64,000 nucleotides of DNA from Trichuris trichiura (lineage: Eukaryota > Nematoda > Enoplea > Trichinellida > Trichuridae). Positions 23,296 to 35,295 of this stretch are shown in pieces. The position numbers and the translations under genes are program-made. The notes beneath the pieces were generated by a model, which searched no databases, was not told the DNA's origin, and saw nothing but the letters and a program-made list of their open reading frames with translations. The stretch lies in assembly GCA_037903355.1 (NCBI GenBank), contig JBAJFE010000023.1, positions 868,001-932,000 of the forward strand, in the 5' to 3' direction. Numbering within the stretch: the stretch's first letter is position 1; every line of letters begins with the position of its first letter.

Positions 23296-23683
23296 CTTTC
23301 TTTCATCCCGGAACAATTCAGTCGTCAGCTGAAATCAGATTCGTACCGTCCGTCCGAAGTAACTTCTTAACGACTAGAATAGCGACTCTTCGAGGCGATA
23401 AGTTTCGCGGGAAAATAATTTTGAATCTTGTCTGCTCTTTTCATATTGTAAGATATAAAAAATGCAGGTTCCATTATGGCAGACATCTTAATCTAATACC
23501 TGCGCGTTTTGGCTTACGCTTAGCTAATCTATGACTGCGCGAAGCTTCGGGAAAACATGTAAATTGGCTGCCGAAAAAACATATGTGCAGGTAGTTGTTG
23601 CATAACGCGCTTGTAGGCGATTTAATCGGCTGTAAAGGGCGCATTTACGGTGGAGTAAAGCGAACGCAAATTGAGCTCTGATC

Positions 23684-24100
23684 TTGCGCGTGTTCTTTGA
23701 TTACGACGTGAACAATTATGATTTTGCAATGGCGATTAACAACTTCAAAGAAGCGTGCACACGTCGTGCTTGGTGGAAACGTATCCCGCCATATCTAATC
23801 TCTTACTTCAAACATTTCGTATATGTTCGTAAAGTAAGCGAACTGACTGAAATCTGCCTACAGCTAACCGGGCTTTGAAGAGACGGTTTATAGAGATTTT
23901 GGTTTGGCACTATGATCAGCTGGCCGATGAGAAAGAGAACAAGAGCAGACGATGGTAACGATTACTCTGCATTTTGGAAACTAAGCGAAACAGCAGGATT
24001 GGCAGTGGTGGATGGGCAACAATGTCGATCGGTTGAGTTCCAATTGTTGAAAAAGGAGTTATGGCAAGCAACGAAAGCTTTGACCACTACTCACGCGTAA
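23684..24100 (+). other. Possible exons of an unrecognised gene
   Basis: An open stretch (DYDVNNYDFAMAINNFKEAC) runs to a good donor (CGTAAA|GTAAGC) at 23833. Acceptors follow at CTACAG (23857-23862) and TTTATAG (to 23891), the first opening NRALKRRFIEILVWHYDQL before a donor TG|GTAACG. A further open block ends at ACGC|GTAAGTAT near 24,100. Phases between the first block and the most protein-like continuation do not match cleanly, so I do not give a CDS. If it is a gene, the minisatellite and PLE 2 that follow may have cut it off. Confidence 0.25.
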
Positions 24101-24278
24101 GTATAAACGAAGGGTTTGTCGGTTTTCCGTCACAAAGAAATAGCTGAGATTTAAAGCGAACAGTTTCAGTGGAACACTCGACGCTCGGGCTCTGCCAGTT
24201 TAAAGTGTACGTTTTAAACTCTAAAGTTTAAAGCAAACAGTTTAAAAATTTCACGCTCATGTTATACGAGTTTAAAGT

Positions 24279-24292
24279 GAAAATTTGATGCT
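24279..24292. repeat. Target-site duplication, left, of composite PLE 2
   Basis: GAAAATTTGATGCT here matches 27077-27090 exactly. The same string is also part of the minisatellite monomer, so chance agreement through array phase is possible. Confidence 0.6.
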
Positions 24293-24353
24293 TTTATAAT
24301 GAAATAGCTTTATTACGGAGAGAGTCCCGTTTAATGTACGATAAAAGCTTGAC

Positions 24354-24395
24354 CTCCGGAGCTTTCAAGTCACTCGACAACCGTCTTCAGCGGTC
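24354..24395 (-). ncRNA. Degenerate hammerhead-like motif (PLE 2, left arm)
   Basis: The minus strand has CTGAAGAC (complement of 24383-24390), then a stem that has lost pairing (GGTTG against ACTT), then GAAAGCTCCGG. The core is kept but stem II is weak. Confidence 0.5.
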
Positions 24396-24887
24396 TTAAA
24401 TTATACATATAATTTGTGGAAACGAATACAGTCTTCTATCGTTTCTAAAGATTTAAAGCGGACATTTTAGAGTCTTCCGTTGGTAGATTTTTTGTCTTTG
24501 AGTCTGTCAGGGGACTTCTTCTTCTTCTTGTTCCGTATAGCTTCTACATTTGTGTCTCTGTTGGGTTCTTTTTCGAAACAGTTTCTTTCATTGTTACATC
24601 AGTTTTTTTATTTTGTATCTATTTTTTCTTCTTTCTTTGTTCCATATACAATGCAATTTTATCCATTTCCATTAGTTCTAATTGTTTTTTCCTTTGTTTC
24701 AATGGCTTCGTATTTCATCTATTTAGTGAGCAGCAATTATAGCGCGTCACAACATTTGTCCATGGATCACTTATGTCCGCTCTCTGATCGCGGTTCTAAG
24801 TCGTATTGTGTCTTCGATGTATAGGGTTTCTTTGGTTCTTCTTAACCGTAAATTATTCTCGTAACATAAGACTTTTGGATGGAGGGG

Positions 24888-25620
24888 TTAATTACATTGC
24901 GTCGCATGTTCCACTACAGCAGAGGCTTGTTTGGCTTTTTCCATTGTAATTTTTGGGTCCACGATTGGTCTGCCTCGCTGTGTGGTTACACTACTACTAC
25001 TGTTAAGTACAGCATTCGCATTATTGTGACTTGTGAGCCTTTTTAAGTGTTCGTGAAATCTATGCTCTAGGGTGTTTCCCGTTTCACCAATATAAATCCC
25101 TGAGCAAGAACATTCAGCCGCGTATATTAACCCTGTCTTTTTCTTTGTTGGGATTTTAGTTTTGTCTGGGCGAAGAATTGCTTTGAGGTCGAGCAAATTC
25201 TTGAAAAAGACTCTGAAACCTAATCTTTTTCCTAACTGGATACTTTTTTCGCTTAAACCTGCCACATAAGGAATAACTAAACATGGACTGTGCAAAGTAT
25301 TTTGTTCAGGAGACTCGCGTCTGCGAAGCTTGTAGTTGAACAGTTGTCTAATAAAGGATTTAGGATACGTGTTTTTGTAGCAAATTTTTCTAAAGTAGTT
25401 AAATTCTGGCTGATGTTATTCGGGACTGCATAAATTGATTACCCTATCGACCATTCCGGAGAGAATACCACGCATTACTGATCGTCGATGATGTGATGAA
25501 AGATTGAGATATTGGTCTGTCTAAATGAGTTTTCTATATACTCTGGTTTTAAGCCCTTCGTTTGTGCGAATAATTAAGGCGTCTAGAAAAGGGAGAGTTT
25601 TGTTATCTTTTTTTCCATTG
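24888..25620 (-). pseudogene. PLE endonuclease and RT-thumb fragment
   Basis: Minus-strand remnant: the GIY-YIG block ECSCSGIYIGETGNTLEHRF with HEHLKRLTSHNNA and the conserved PIVDPKITMEKAKQAS, preceded by a frame-disrupted thumb region (KTRVYRK, RSVMRGILSGM). It is non-coding in practice because the start and RT are missing and stops interrupt the thumb (near 25,295). Confidence 0.8.
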
Positions 25621-25631
25621 TGAAAACAATT

Positions 25632-26610
25632 TGGAAGCTGGAAAAGAGGAACAACTTTTACAATTCCTCAGCAACTTCCGCCTGAACCAAATTGTTTTCA
25701 CAATGGAAAAAAAGATAACAAAACTTTGCCCTTTCTAGACGCCTTAATTATTCGCACAAACGATGGGCTTAAAACCAGAGTGTATAGAAAACCAACACCC
25801 ACACAGATCAGTACCTCAATTTTTCATCACATCATCCACGATCAGTAATGCATGGTATCCTCTCCGGAATGATAGACAGAGCATTCAATTGTTGCACCCC
25901 CGAATATCTCCAACGAGAAATTAACCACATTAGAAAGATTTGCTACACACACGACTATCCGACATCTTTTATTAGCCAAGTGTTCAACTACAAGCTTCGC
26001 ACACGTGGGTCTCCAGAGCAAAACACTCCGCACGATACATGTCTGGTTATTCCTTATGTGGCAGATTTAAGGGAAAAAAGTATCCAGTTAGGAAAAAGAT
26101 TAGGCTTCAGAGTCTTTTTCAACAGTTCGCCCAACCTCAGGGCAATTCTCCGCGCAGACAAAACTAAAATCCCCGCAAACAAAAAGACAGGATTAGTATA
26201 CGCGGTTGAATGCTCTTGCTCAGGAATTTACATTGGTAAAACGGCCAACACCTGAGAACATAGATTTAATGAACACTTAAAAAGGCTTACAAGTTACCAT
26301 AATGCGAAGGCTGTACTTAACAGTAGTAGCAATCTAACCACACAAGAGGTAGAGCAGTGTTGGACCCGAAAATTGCAATGGAAAAAGCCAAACAAGCCCT
26401 CTGCTGTAGTGGAACACGCGACGCAATGTACTCAACCACCCTATCCAAAAGTTCTATGTTACGAAAACAATTTACGGTTAAGAAGACTTAAAGAAGCACT
26501 ATATATTAGGCACAATACGACCTACAACTGCGATTAGGGAGCGGACATAAGCGAAATATGGACAAATGTTATAACGTGCTATAATTGCTGCTCACTAAAT
26601 AGATGAAATA
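25632..26610 (+). pseudogene. PLE RT-thumb and endonuclease fragment
   Basis: The plus-strand counterpart opens in the thumb (LQFLSNFRLNQIVFTM, with a frame break just after). It continues in frame from M25848 (RAFNCCTPEYLQREI) to the nuclease core CSGIYIGKTANT, which a TGA at 26253-26255 then interrupts. The catalytic-region Glu of GETGNT is Lys here. Remnants of the distal block (MEKAKQ.., TYNCD) follow with further frame breaks. Confidence 0.8.
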
Positions 26611-26939
26611 CAAAGCCGCTGAAACAAGTGACGAAACAAATAATTAGAACAAATCGAAATGCATAAAATTGCATTGTATATGGAACAAAGAAAGAAAAAA
26701 GAAAAAATGGATACAGAATAAAAAAAGCGATTTAACAATAGAAGAAACTGTTTCGAAAAACATTCCAACAGAGACACAAATGTACAAGCTATGCGGAACA
26801 AGAAGAAGAAGAAGAAGAAGTCCCCTGACAGACTCAAAGACAAAAAATCTACCAACGGAAGGCTTTAAAATGCCCGCTTTAAATCTTTAGAAACGATAGA
26901 AGACTTTATTCGCTTCCACAAATTATGTTTATAATTTAA

Positions 26940-26984
26940 GACCACTGAAGACGGGTCACGAGTGACCTGAAAACTTCGAAGTTC
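26940..26984 (+). ncRNA. Hammerhead ribozyme-like motif (PLE 2, right arm)
   Basis: Core CTGAAGA at 26945-26951, then C, a GGGTCA/TGACCT stem around CGAG, GAAA, and a palindromic ACTTCGAAGT in place of the usual GCTCCGGAG. The replaced palindrome is still self-complementary, which looks like compensated divergence of stem III. Confidence 0.65.
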
Positions 26985-27076
26985 AAGCTTTTATTCCGCA
27001 CTAAACGGTGCTCTCTCCGTACTAAAGCTATTTCATTATGAAAACATACGGTCCCGTACCAAGAAATCACATCTTC

Positions 27077-27090
27077 GAAAATTTGATGCT
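27077..27090. repeat. Target-site duplication, right, of composite PLE 2
   Basis: An exact copy of GAAAATTTGATGCT, directly after the tail of the element; the array continues from here. Confidence 0.6.
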
Positions 27091-27280
27091 AAGCTAATTT
27101 GAGTTGAAAGTGAAAATTTAATGCTCAAGTTGTACGAGTTGGAAGTGAAAAATTGACATTCAGGTTATACGAGTTTAGAAAGCAAACTTTATCCTCAGGT
27201 AATATAACTTTAAACTCGACCAGTCTAAAGTGAAAATTTGATGCTCAGGTTATACCAGTATAAAGTAAAAACTTGACGCT

Positions 27281-27468
27281 TGAAAATGTGGTTTCTTGCT
27301 ACGGGACTGTATGTTTTCGTAATGCAAAACTTTATTACGGAATAGATTCCCGTTTAATGCGTGCTAACTCCGGAGCTTTCGGCTCAACCGAGACCCGCTT
27401 TCAACGGTTCTAAATCATGGATGTCCATACCCATTAAACGGGAATCTATGCCATAATAAAGTATTGCG
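27281..27468 (-). mobile_element. Small non-autonomous ribozyme element in the minisatellite
   Basis: An element of about 188 bp with the PLE 3'-terminal tail at its left end (GCTACGGGACTGTATGTTTT, the complement of the tail), one hammerhead-like core, and an inverted segment (ATTCCCGTTTAATG at the left, CATTAAACGGGAAT at the right). It has no ORF. The flanks AAACTTGACGCT and AAATTTGATGCT agree at 10 of 12 positions, which could be an aged target duplication or array phase. Confidence 0.75.
27366..27412 (-). ncRNA. Degenerate hammerhead-like motif
   Basis: The minus strand reads TTGAAAGC (consensus CTGANGA, first C and G8 altered), a GGGTC/GAGCC stem, GAAA and GCTCCGGAG. Core mutations make activity unlikely. 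Confidence 0.45.
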
Positions 27469-27850
27469 AAATTTGATGCTCAAGTTATATGAGTTTGAAG
27501 ATATCTTAAAAAATGATGTTCAGGTTAAACGAACTTAAAGTAAAAATGTGATGCTCAGGTTAAACGAGTTTAAAGTTAAAACTTGATGCTCAAGTTTTGT
27601 GACCTTAAAGTGAAAAATTGATCTTCAGGTTATGTGGGTTTACAGTAAAAATTTTGTGTTCAGATTATACGAGTTTACAGTTAAAATTTGACGCTCAGGT
27701 TATACGACTTTAAAGTGAAGATTTGATGTTCAGGTGATATGAAGTTAAAGTTAAAATTTAATGCTCAAGTTAAACGCGATTAAAGTAAAAACGTGATGCT
27801 CAGGTTATGTGAGGTTAAAGTGACCACTTAATGTTAGAAATGCTAAGGTT

Positions 27851-28948
27851 AGAGTGAAGGGAAGTTTATAGTATGTCTCCTATAAAGGGATTCAAAGTAA
27901 CACGACACTTTTCAGCACTTTCAACTGACAACATTCTTACTAGAACGTCTGTACCTCGCAAGATTTTTGTTTCCGTTATTTAAAAAAACCGAAATGAAAT
28001 CGCGCGGTCCCGTTGCAAAACATTTTGCTTAGAAGTACATCTGTGACATTAAGGAAAAGAGCGCGTAACAATTTCGATAATTACGCGAACCGAATGACCT
28101 GCGCGGCAAGAAAATGAAAAACAAATAAGGTACAGATAGAAGCGGCGCGTTCGCCTCGTTTTCGCCACCTGTAGCAAATCGGTTATTCATTCATGAAGAT
28201 GAAAGCTCAATGACCCATTGGGCGCTGGTCTATTGTAAGCAAATTTAAATTCAACGCGGCATCACCAATGTGACGTAGTATCATTTGTTGATCAACTGTT
28301 ACAACGTCGACCAAATGGCTTAAACGCCATTGACAACAATTGGAAAGTCATTGATAAAATATGCTGAATGGCTTGCAGAGTTTCAGAATGAATTGGCGCT
28401 GCTATGGCATTGACGCACGCTTTATACAGCAGTCCTTCGCTGTTGCAGCTTGCATTGCTAACAACCGTTCAAGCCCAACTGCCAAAAGTAACTACGCGAA
28501 CTATATGAAGTCATCAGTCGTCGTGCATATCACCGCTGACAAGAAAGACCCCTAAAATCGAAGTGATCGCCTTTTCAAAATCTCACACTCGTAGTGCCGA
28601 AATATACCAAAAAAGGTAAGCTTAAAGGCTGCACCTCAAAAAGGGCAATTGCGAACTGCCTTTGAGCGAATATGGAAAGTTTGTGCCTCAACTGGTTGTC
28701 GATGTCCAACAAAACCCATTCATAACGGGAGCATTAATTTGCATACGTTGAAGAGCCTTTTTTACGCACTCTAATTTTTTCATTCATTTTTTTAAAATTT
28801 ATTCGCCGCAGTTACGCAAAAGCGACAAGTTTCAACTCGTTGAAGGCGCAATTTTATTTGTAAGTTTCTCCTATTTTCAAACTTTAATTGTACTAATATT
28901 TTTCCCGACACCTTTCTTTGAAAACCTTAAATGGAAAAAATGCTATTG
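27851..28948. other. No gene recognised
   Basis: Spacer between the minisatellite and the 3' end of MIX23. A plus-strand frame at 28,361-28,555 has no recognisable features. Any 3' UTR of MIX23 lies at the right-hand end. Confidence 0.4.
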
Positions 28949-30120
28949 TCAACATTGGTTTCTACGGAAGCGGCGTTCTCTCACTTTGTAACTTTGATCC
29001 TGAATAACCTCTTCAATGTTCAATTCGGTTTGAAAGTTTTTAAGCTAAGAGCGTTAATGCAAAAAGAAGGAAAGAAGAAAAGGAGAGAACACTCACCTTC
29101 GACTGCTCGATGCGAAGTTGCTTCAGCAAATCGTTATCGTCCTCATTGGCCTTACGCCTTTCCAATAAATGCTCAACGCGACGTTGACTTTGCTCAATGC
29201 AACGACGAATGATCTCCTGTCGACTGTCGTGCGCTCTTTTCAGCTGTAAAAATGCGCACAATTCGAACTGGTTGCGACAGTTTGGGAAAACTTTAAAATT
29301 GCCACAGCGTTACGGTATGAGGAATGCAGGTTCTACTCTGTCAAACATGAAACCGTCCTTTAAAGGCGGCCACGGCGGCTATTTTATTTCCTTCTCGCCT
29401 AAGCCTAAGCCAAAATATAAGCCTGAGGTTTAAACTTACGCTTAAAGGAGGAATAGGATGGCCAGAAAAATTATAAACTCAATTTTGCTCTATTAACTTT
29501 AAAACTGAAAGCTTACCGAAATTTACCGCTGATTGAGCTATACTGCGTTTAAAAAAATACTTCATACATACGTTGCCACGCGAACGGTAAACGCTATTCA
29601 AACTGCGGACATATTTTTTGGAATGAATAACAGAGGAAGAGGGACTTTACCTGCTCATACAACTTTCTACAACGGTCGGCCACGTTGACACCTTTAGCAA
29701 AAGAGCTCGTTGGAATTGTAGTGTTGATTTCGTAAACAATCTTGTCGTCAATGCGGCGCATACTTTTTATCTTTTCCTAAAAGGAAATATGGATTCAAAC
29801 GAAGATACTTTGGCAAAAAAGGAGTAACGAAAATTAGCCTTCGAGTTTGCGCATTTGCCGACAAAGCTTTCGTTCATGAATTACTGCTACGAAGGAATAA
29901 ATTCAAATGAATGGAGCAGAGTTTGCCAATGAGCTAAAGCGGAAGAAATAAGCGACGAGGAAAAGAAGCTACTGCGCGGGTATTTTAAAAAGTACGAGCA
30001 ATATAAGCGGCTTAATATTACCGGAAAGTGAAAACACAAAGGGTAGCAAAGAGTTACCGCGAATTCCAGCAAGTCATCGCAAGATACGACCGGTGTCGAC
30101 TCGTCCTGTTTTTCTGTCAT
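28949..30120 (-). CDS. MIX23: MIX23 (CCDC58) mitochondrial intermembrane-space protein
   Basis: MIX23 is a small cysteine-containing protein of the mitochondrial intermembrane space linked to protein import. Four exons, 30120-30058, 29776-29651, 29243-29097 and 29044-28949, all join at phase 0 into 143 residues, essentially the human length (144). The match is collinear throughout: SCDDLLEF near the start, MRRIDDKIVYEINTTIPTSS, ADRCRKLYEQ, then AHDSRQEIIRRCIEQ, DDNDLLKQLRIEQSK and finally FQTELNIEEVIQD. Cysteines at 14, 57 and 78 fit a disulfide-stabilised helical protein, and a last Cys is the C-terminal residue. The C-terminus is shorter and more basic than human. Introns have clean GT..AG ends (GTAACT, GTAAAG, GTGAGT). 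It stands alone, about 1.1 kb from the minisatellite. Confidence 0.93.
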
Positions 30121-32655
30121 ACACGAAGTGGGCAGTGTTCAATAACTGAAATGGAAAAAACAACAACGTTAGTCGTCTTCGCTTAGTTGACAGGGTTCAC
30201 GTTGAAAACAACAAACTTCAAGCAAACGAACGGAAAAAGTTTTAAAGTTATAAAAATAAACGCATACACAGCTGAAGTAATGGCGAACAAAAAGCAGCGA
30301 CAAGCTCGAAAGGGTAAACAAACCTTTAACTATAACTTTAAAAAGAAATTACAAAGCAGCAAAACGAATAGAAAAAAGTCTTTTGACTAAACTGCGCGCG
30401 CCTATATTTGCCATAGACAATTAACTTGAGCACCCATACTGACTGATGCACTCAAGTTCAGTTCGTACTGTCTCCAGTTAATGTAATTTGCTTGTTTGTA
30501 TTAAAACTTCCATAGTACACTCTACTTATCTTGATGCTTTGCTAATTCGGAGCGTCTTTGTTGACTAGACTTTATCGTCTCTCTCAAAGCTGGCAGATAT
30601 CGTAACTGGTGAACATTTTGCCTAATTGAGCAAAACGCGCTGAAGAGAGATAAAAAAAGCGATCTCTTTTAGGCGCTTAGATTCACTTTGATTACAAATG
30701 CAATTCAGCAGCTAAGCTTAAAGTTTTTTCCTAGCTGTTCTCAAAACTTACGTCGGAAATAATTCGCGATCAACAGAATCAAATGCGACGGTTTTGTTCA
30801 AAGTTGTAAACATGGAAAAGTTGTGGCAGGAACTTTTTTTTATCAGTAATAAACGTAAAGAGTTCCTTTGTTTCTCGCTCTGCAAACATACGGTAGTTTA
30901 AAACAGGGAATAAAGAAAAGCAAGTACGTTGACGGCGTTTGAACCAAGCTTCGCGTAGTAAAGTCAGTTGTGAACGTTTTAAGCACATTTTGCGCTACCG
31001 AAACTCTTTGCAAAAAAGGCTGCACAAAACTTGTTTTAAACAATTCCACCGCCGCCGTCCCATCCGACGTTTACTTCAGTCGCTTAGTTTGCGAGCAGCA
31101 CAGTATACCTGCTTTATTTTGCATACTTCTTTGGGGCACTGTCCGTTTGCGCGGCTGCTGGAAAAAAACTCAAATATTCACTGTATAAATCGTTGGACCA
31201 CTTTGCCGGCAAAGATACAGTAACCACCGCGAAAATCAGGTTCCTTCGGCTCGTAATCATACCTTCGTAAAAACAGCCCCGATTATTCATTTTACGCGCG
31301 CGTTATGTCTGAAAAATGAGCAATTCCTTTCTGTTAAGCTCATGGTGCTGGCGCGCGTGGTGGCGTCCCTCTTCCGCTTTTATAAAGGCCTATGCCAAAA
31401 TGTAAGCTTTGATTTTAAATTAATCTCACGTTAAGATAAAATGGAATTACGGGCAAAATTGCAGTACGGTTGTGGGGCTCAAAATTGGTGTAAATTGTCT
31501 TGCTGAATCTTTAAGATAGTAACAAACCTGAGTAATCTTAGAGTACTGTATTATTTCCAAGTAAAAAAGGAAAAGACTCAACCACGTTGCGTTTTCAGAC
31601 TGGAAAAATTCAGCAAAATAGCAGTAAACGTTCTTATGATGTTAATTTTAATTTTCGAAAAAGCAAAGCATTTTCCGAACTTAATCTCAGTTGAAAAACC
31701 TTTCGGCGAAGCAGTACGCTAAACTTTACTTTCAAAAGGAAGCATAAACGTTTAAAATTGCTCTTTACGGTGTAAACTGTAGGAACATGACGTCACTCAA
31801 ACCGCGCGAAACCAAAAAATTGCTATACAGTACATCTTAACAATTCTCAGGTTAAGTTGTTACTAAACAAGAATTGCCCGTTTCTTTCAAGACGCTATTC
31901 AATTCTGCTTTTCGAAAGCATCTTAAAATAGAGCAACAAACTTTTGAACAATATTTAAATGGTAAATTGTTGGCAAGCAAAGATACTGATTTTACTTGTC
32001 TATTTGTTGGGGGTTTTCAGAGCAAAGATTCCGCATTATACGAAAGATGTGATATTTAAACGCATAGGAAAAATCTTTTTTTCTTTTTTTGTAATACAGG
32101 AAACAGAGGCTGTTTGTTATGAGTAAACATCTTCGCCCGAACGTCTCTTCAAAGAAATCGACATTCAAAACCTGCAATTCTTTATAGCATCATCTGACGA
32201 CGTCGCTGTACTATTTTACGCCAACATATTTTCAATATTCACAACTGTAACTGCATGTTCAGTGCGTATAGGAAACAACGATGCACTAATGGGTAGCACT
32301 CATTCAGTTTTAATTGATTCAAATGTATTCATGAATGAAAGCTCTGTTTTCATTGAGCCTACTGTACGCTGTTCATAAAATATTTATTGACAAATAAGGA
32401 AAGTGAACGAAAGAGAAGAGGAAATGCAAATTGCGCAAATGAACCTTTAGACAACTAATTAACTGAATTGGGTAGTCAATTTAGTGAATATATCGTTTCG
32501 GAAAAATGAAGTACAACTTTCAAAGTCGTAACACTTTTCTCCAACGCATTAGTGTCATCGCATGTCGACACGCCGCCGTAGAACTAAAAGCGGCGTTAAA
32601 GCAGGCAAACACTTCACAAAAAGCCAACATATGCCATCGCAAAGCGAAGCTGAGC
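30121..32655. other. No gene recognised
   Basis: AT-rich intergenic sequence between MIX23 (its upstream side) and the 3' end of the 33-kb gene. Several short open frames show no family resemblance. A basic plus-strand frame at 30,187-30,390 (Lys/Gln/Thr) looks compositional. Possible exon-like pieces with CAGGTT motifs occur near 31,846. Confidence 0.35.
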
Positions 32656-33864
32656 TTAGGAATTGCACTGCAAATTCATTTCTTCCAAAGCTTTCTCCAC
32701 AATGGAAACAAAACCAAAACTATGAATGGCATTTGCCGCTCTTCGACTTTGTGCTGCCAGTTCAACGCGAGGAGTAGACGGCGAACAGTCTATCCAAACC
32801 GGGTCGTCACTACAACTTTCCTCGTCGTCTGAATTCCAACAGTTCGTATTTTCACAAAAAGAAGAACTACTTTTCTCCAATGTAGCTATGGGAGACAGAT
32901 GTAGACCATCTAGAGACATATGCTCCTCCAAATTATAATATTCTAGAATAAACAACTATTCAATATTGCTAATGTCATCGACATCTCACAACAACCCTAA
33001 GAAGGTTTCCTTTCATAGGCTAACCCACGTACCTTCGCTATTCCAGGAACTGCGTTTTACGTTATTGTAGTCTGTATCCGCATCGATAATAAGCTTGAAA
33101 CAGATACCATACAATGGATGCCTAAAAAAACGCATACGTACAGAAGCTTCCGGGCTGACGTCATTGACATCCATAGCAGGAGCAGACAAAGGGACATTTT
33201 GGTAAACGCAGTCGATAGAAGATGAAGACTTGTCCGAGGAGCTGCCTTCGTCTGACTCATGGCTAGACACACAATCCGCAAATGCTTCACCGTGTCCCGC
33301 CCCCACTGAAGAGTTACTGCTACGTGAATACAGTTGTTGCCTCAACTCAGATGAACTAATGCTGACGTCAGCTTTTACGGAGTTCAAAATCGTGACGTCA
33401 TTTTCATCGGTAAAATAAAGAAAAAGTGGTGAATCTGAAAACGAGAAAACATTTGACAAAATGTCTATTCGCGTTGTACTACCAAAGAACAAGCCGAGGT
33501 CAAAGTCAGCGGGAAAAGAGTAAACAGTTTGGCAATGGGCATTTCTTGCCAAACTTCTGTAGCGCGGTTTGCCATTGGAAAGCGATGGAGTCATGTCCGG
33601 ATAATTTACCGACCGCAAATGCGAACGACGTAAAGGCGAAGATCGAACAAATCTATTTTTCGCTGAATCATTCGCTTCTTCCTCGTCTTGTCCATTGGCT
33701 ACGCATTTTGAATCGCTAAAAGAAAGCTCAATCAAATTAAATTAAACTGCAATAATGAATAATTTGCTCATTCCAGTAGAAGCTTTTCCTGCGAACAAAA
33801 ATTACCTGTATGATTGGTACTTTCTTGTTGGCGCCAATTTTGAACCGGTAGCGTTATTCGACAT
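32656..33864 (-). CDS. Unrecognised serine-rich acidic protein, three exons
   Basis: I do not recognise the product. Exons 33864-33806, 33715-33033 and 32942-32656 join in frame (phases 2 and 1) into 342 residues. Seen: a short basic N-terminus from M33864; SSPLRRSHLRS, a possible basophilic phosphorylation site; a hydrophobic strand-like block LFLYFTDENDVTI; a Ser/Asp-rich low-complexity part (SDEGSSSDKSSSS); a compact block MRFFRHPLYGICFKL; and an acidic segment WNSDDEESCSDD before the last helix (SIVEKALEEMNLQ). An acceptor TTTTCTAG lies 18 bases before the ATG with the frame open between, so either trans-splicing or one more upstream exon is possible. It is probably an intracellular regulatory or scaffold protein, by composition only. 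Confidence 0.65.
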
Positions 33865-35295
33865 TAACTTGCTCGAGCACTAGAAAATGCAAAACGTTTT
33901 TAAGCACTGCTGAAAATCATTGCAGCACATAGGTCATTGCACAACGATGAAAGCAGCTGAACACGAAGTTTGAACAAACAAGGCAAATTCAAGTTAGGAA
34001 ACTTGAGCTGAAAAAAGAAAAAAACGCTTAAATTCTAACCATTACGTTAAAACGCAGCGTGCGTGATTGAAAAGCGACAATCTCGCGAAAACTAACTTAT
34101 TTTTGGCACAAACTGAACTGGAACAACGAAACGGGCAAAAGACAAACCTTATGCAGCTATAAGACTGAAAAAATAACACTTCATTAATTCCTAATTAAAA
34201 CATACATCAGAAGGGACAATAACGACGCATTTTTTTATTCTATTTCAAACAAGAGCAGAAATAAGCTACAGTACTGCAAATACATGACTTTCAATTAAAT
34301 ATACGGTGTAAAGTTTTCGACTTTCTCTTAGCGCGTAATCTTCTGCCCGCGAGAAAATAAAACGTTAGGATATGCAGAAATTAAAGCTTCTGAACGATTT
34401 CGATGTCCTTTTGCATTTTACGTTCCGCCAAATTCATTCCCACTCTTGAAAGACATCTTTCCTATACCCGCTGCAATACGATAACTCAAACTAATGCTTC
34501 AATTTACTCAAAAGGTTTTTGAAGCCTACAAGCCTTAGGAATTTTTTTTAATTGACAAATTAGATTTTTGAATTGTACTACCGAGCAAAGGAATGATGTT
34601 ACGCAATACAGTGTATTGGTTTAAGCGTTTTAAATTAAACTGAAATGTCGACGCAGCGGTTAGGGGAGAAAAATCTTCAAAAATGCCATTATACCATTTA
34701 GCACCGTATACAGTATGATAGTCAGGTAACATTCTACAACATTTCAAAAAAGAGTTAATGAACTTGCGTTTGGGTTTTGAAAACAAACTGCTGCAGTTAG
34801 TGCGGCTGTATTAGAGCTGACTGACGTTGGAGTTGTGACTTAGCAACGTTCTTATCATCTGCAATGAAGTTCGGCTGTTTAAACAAATTAACAGCGTATT
34901 CTGGCAAGTTACACTCCAAGATTGGACCACCACGTCTGCATTTCATATACCAGAACGTCCATTATGATAAACCGGTTTGGAGCTTTAGTAATCTATTCCT
35001 ACTGGTCTACTGTAATGGATTCGTGATGTGAATCACCGGCTGAAAATGAAACTCAGGTTCATTAAAGCATCATTGTAGGTCACCCGCGTTTTTAGCTTTT
35101 TACTAAACGACTTCTTGGCGGACACCTATTTCGGCAATCCCGAAATTTATCTACAATTTTTTGTTTGAGACAAAACATTTATAAAACCCGGCAAAAATGG
35201 GCCGCAAAGGACAAACGCGCACGCCATGTTCGCTATTTTTTATCTGCGCGGAATTCGAATGCGCACTAAGCGCGTTTGCGTTTGCCATTCTTTAT
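33865..35295. other. No gene recognised
   Basis: Intergenic. The minus-strand frame at 34,535-34,786 is unrecognised and its codon use looks like background. AT-rich throughout. Confidence 0.35.

Larger units (their letters stand above)
24293..27076. mobile_element. Composite Penelope-like element 2 (two truncated copies, head to head)
   Basis: The minus-strand 3' fragment (24,293 to about 25,632) and the plus-strand 3' fragment (about 25,632-27,076) form an inverted repeat of roughly 1.3-1.4 kb arms. Both are truncated within the RT thumb, at the KTLPFLDALIIR region. The central junction reads as overlapping PLE sequence with no spacer. Only the right end has the GGTCCCGTAC tail, as in PLE 1. 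No RT catalytic core remains, so the unit was presumably mobilised in trans. Confidence 0.85.
24190..27850. repeat. 35-bp minisatellite array, interrupted by PLE 2 and a small ribozyme element
   Basis: Monomers approximate TTTAAAGTGAAAATTTGATG + CTCAGGTTATACGAG (35 bp). They are visible at about 24,190-24,292, 27,077-27,280 and 27,469-27,850, with many point variants. Before insertion the array would have been continuous. Each monomer carries CTCAGGTT, a juxtaposed splice-acceptor/donor-like AG|GT. No transcript or ORF is evident. Confidence 0.85.

Noticed and set aside
32656..33864. A possible Rad9-like checkpoint protein in the three-exon gene
   Set aside because: A short hydrophobic block faintly resembles one Rad9 strand, but the rest does not align in my reading and the long Ser-rich parts are uninformative. 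Left unnamed.
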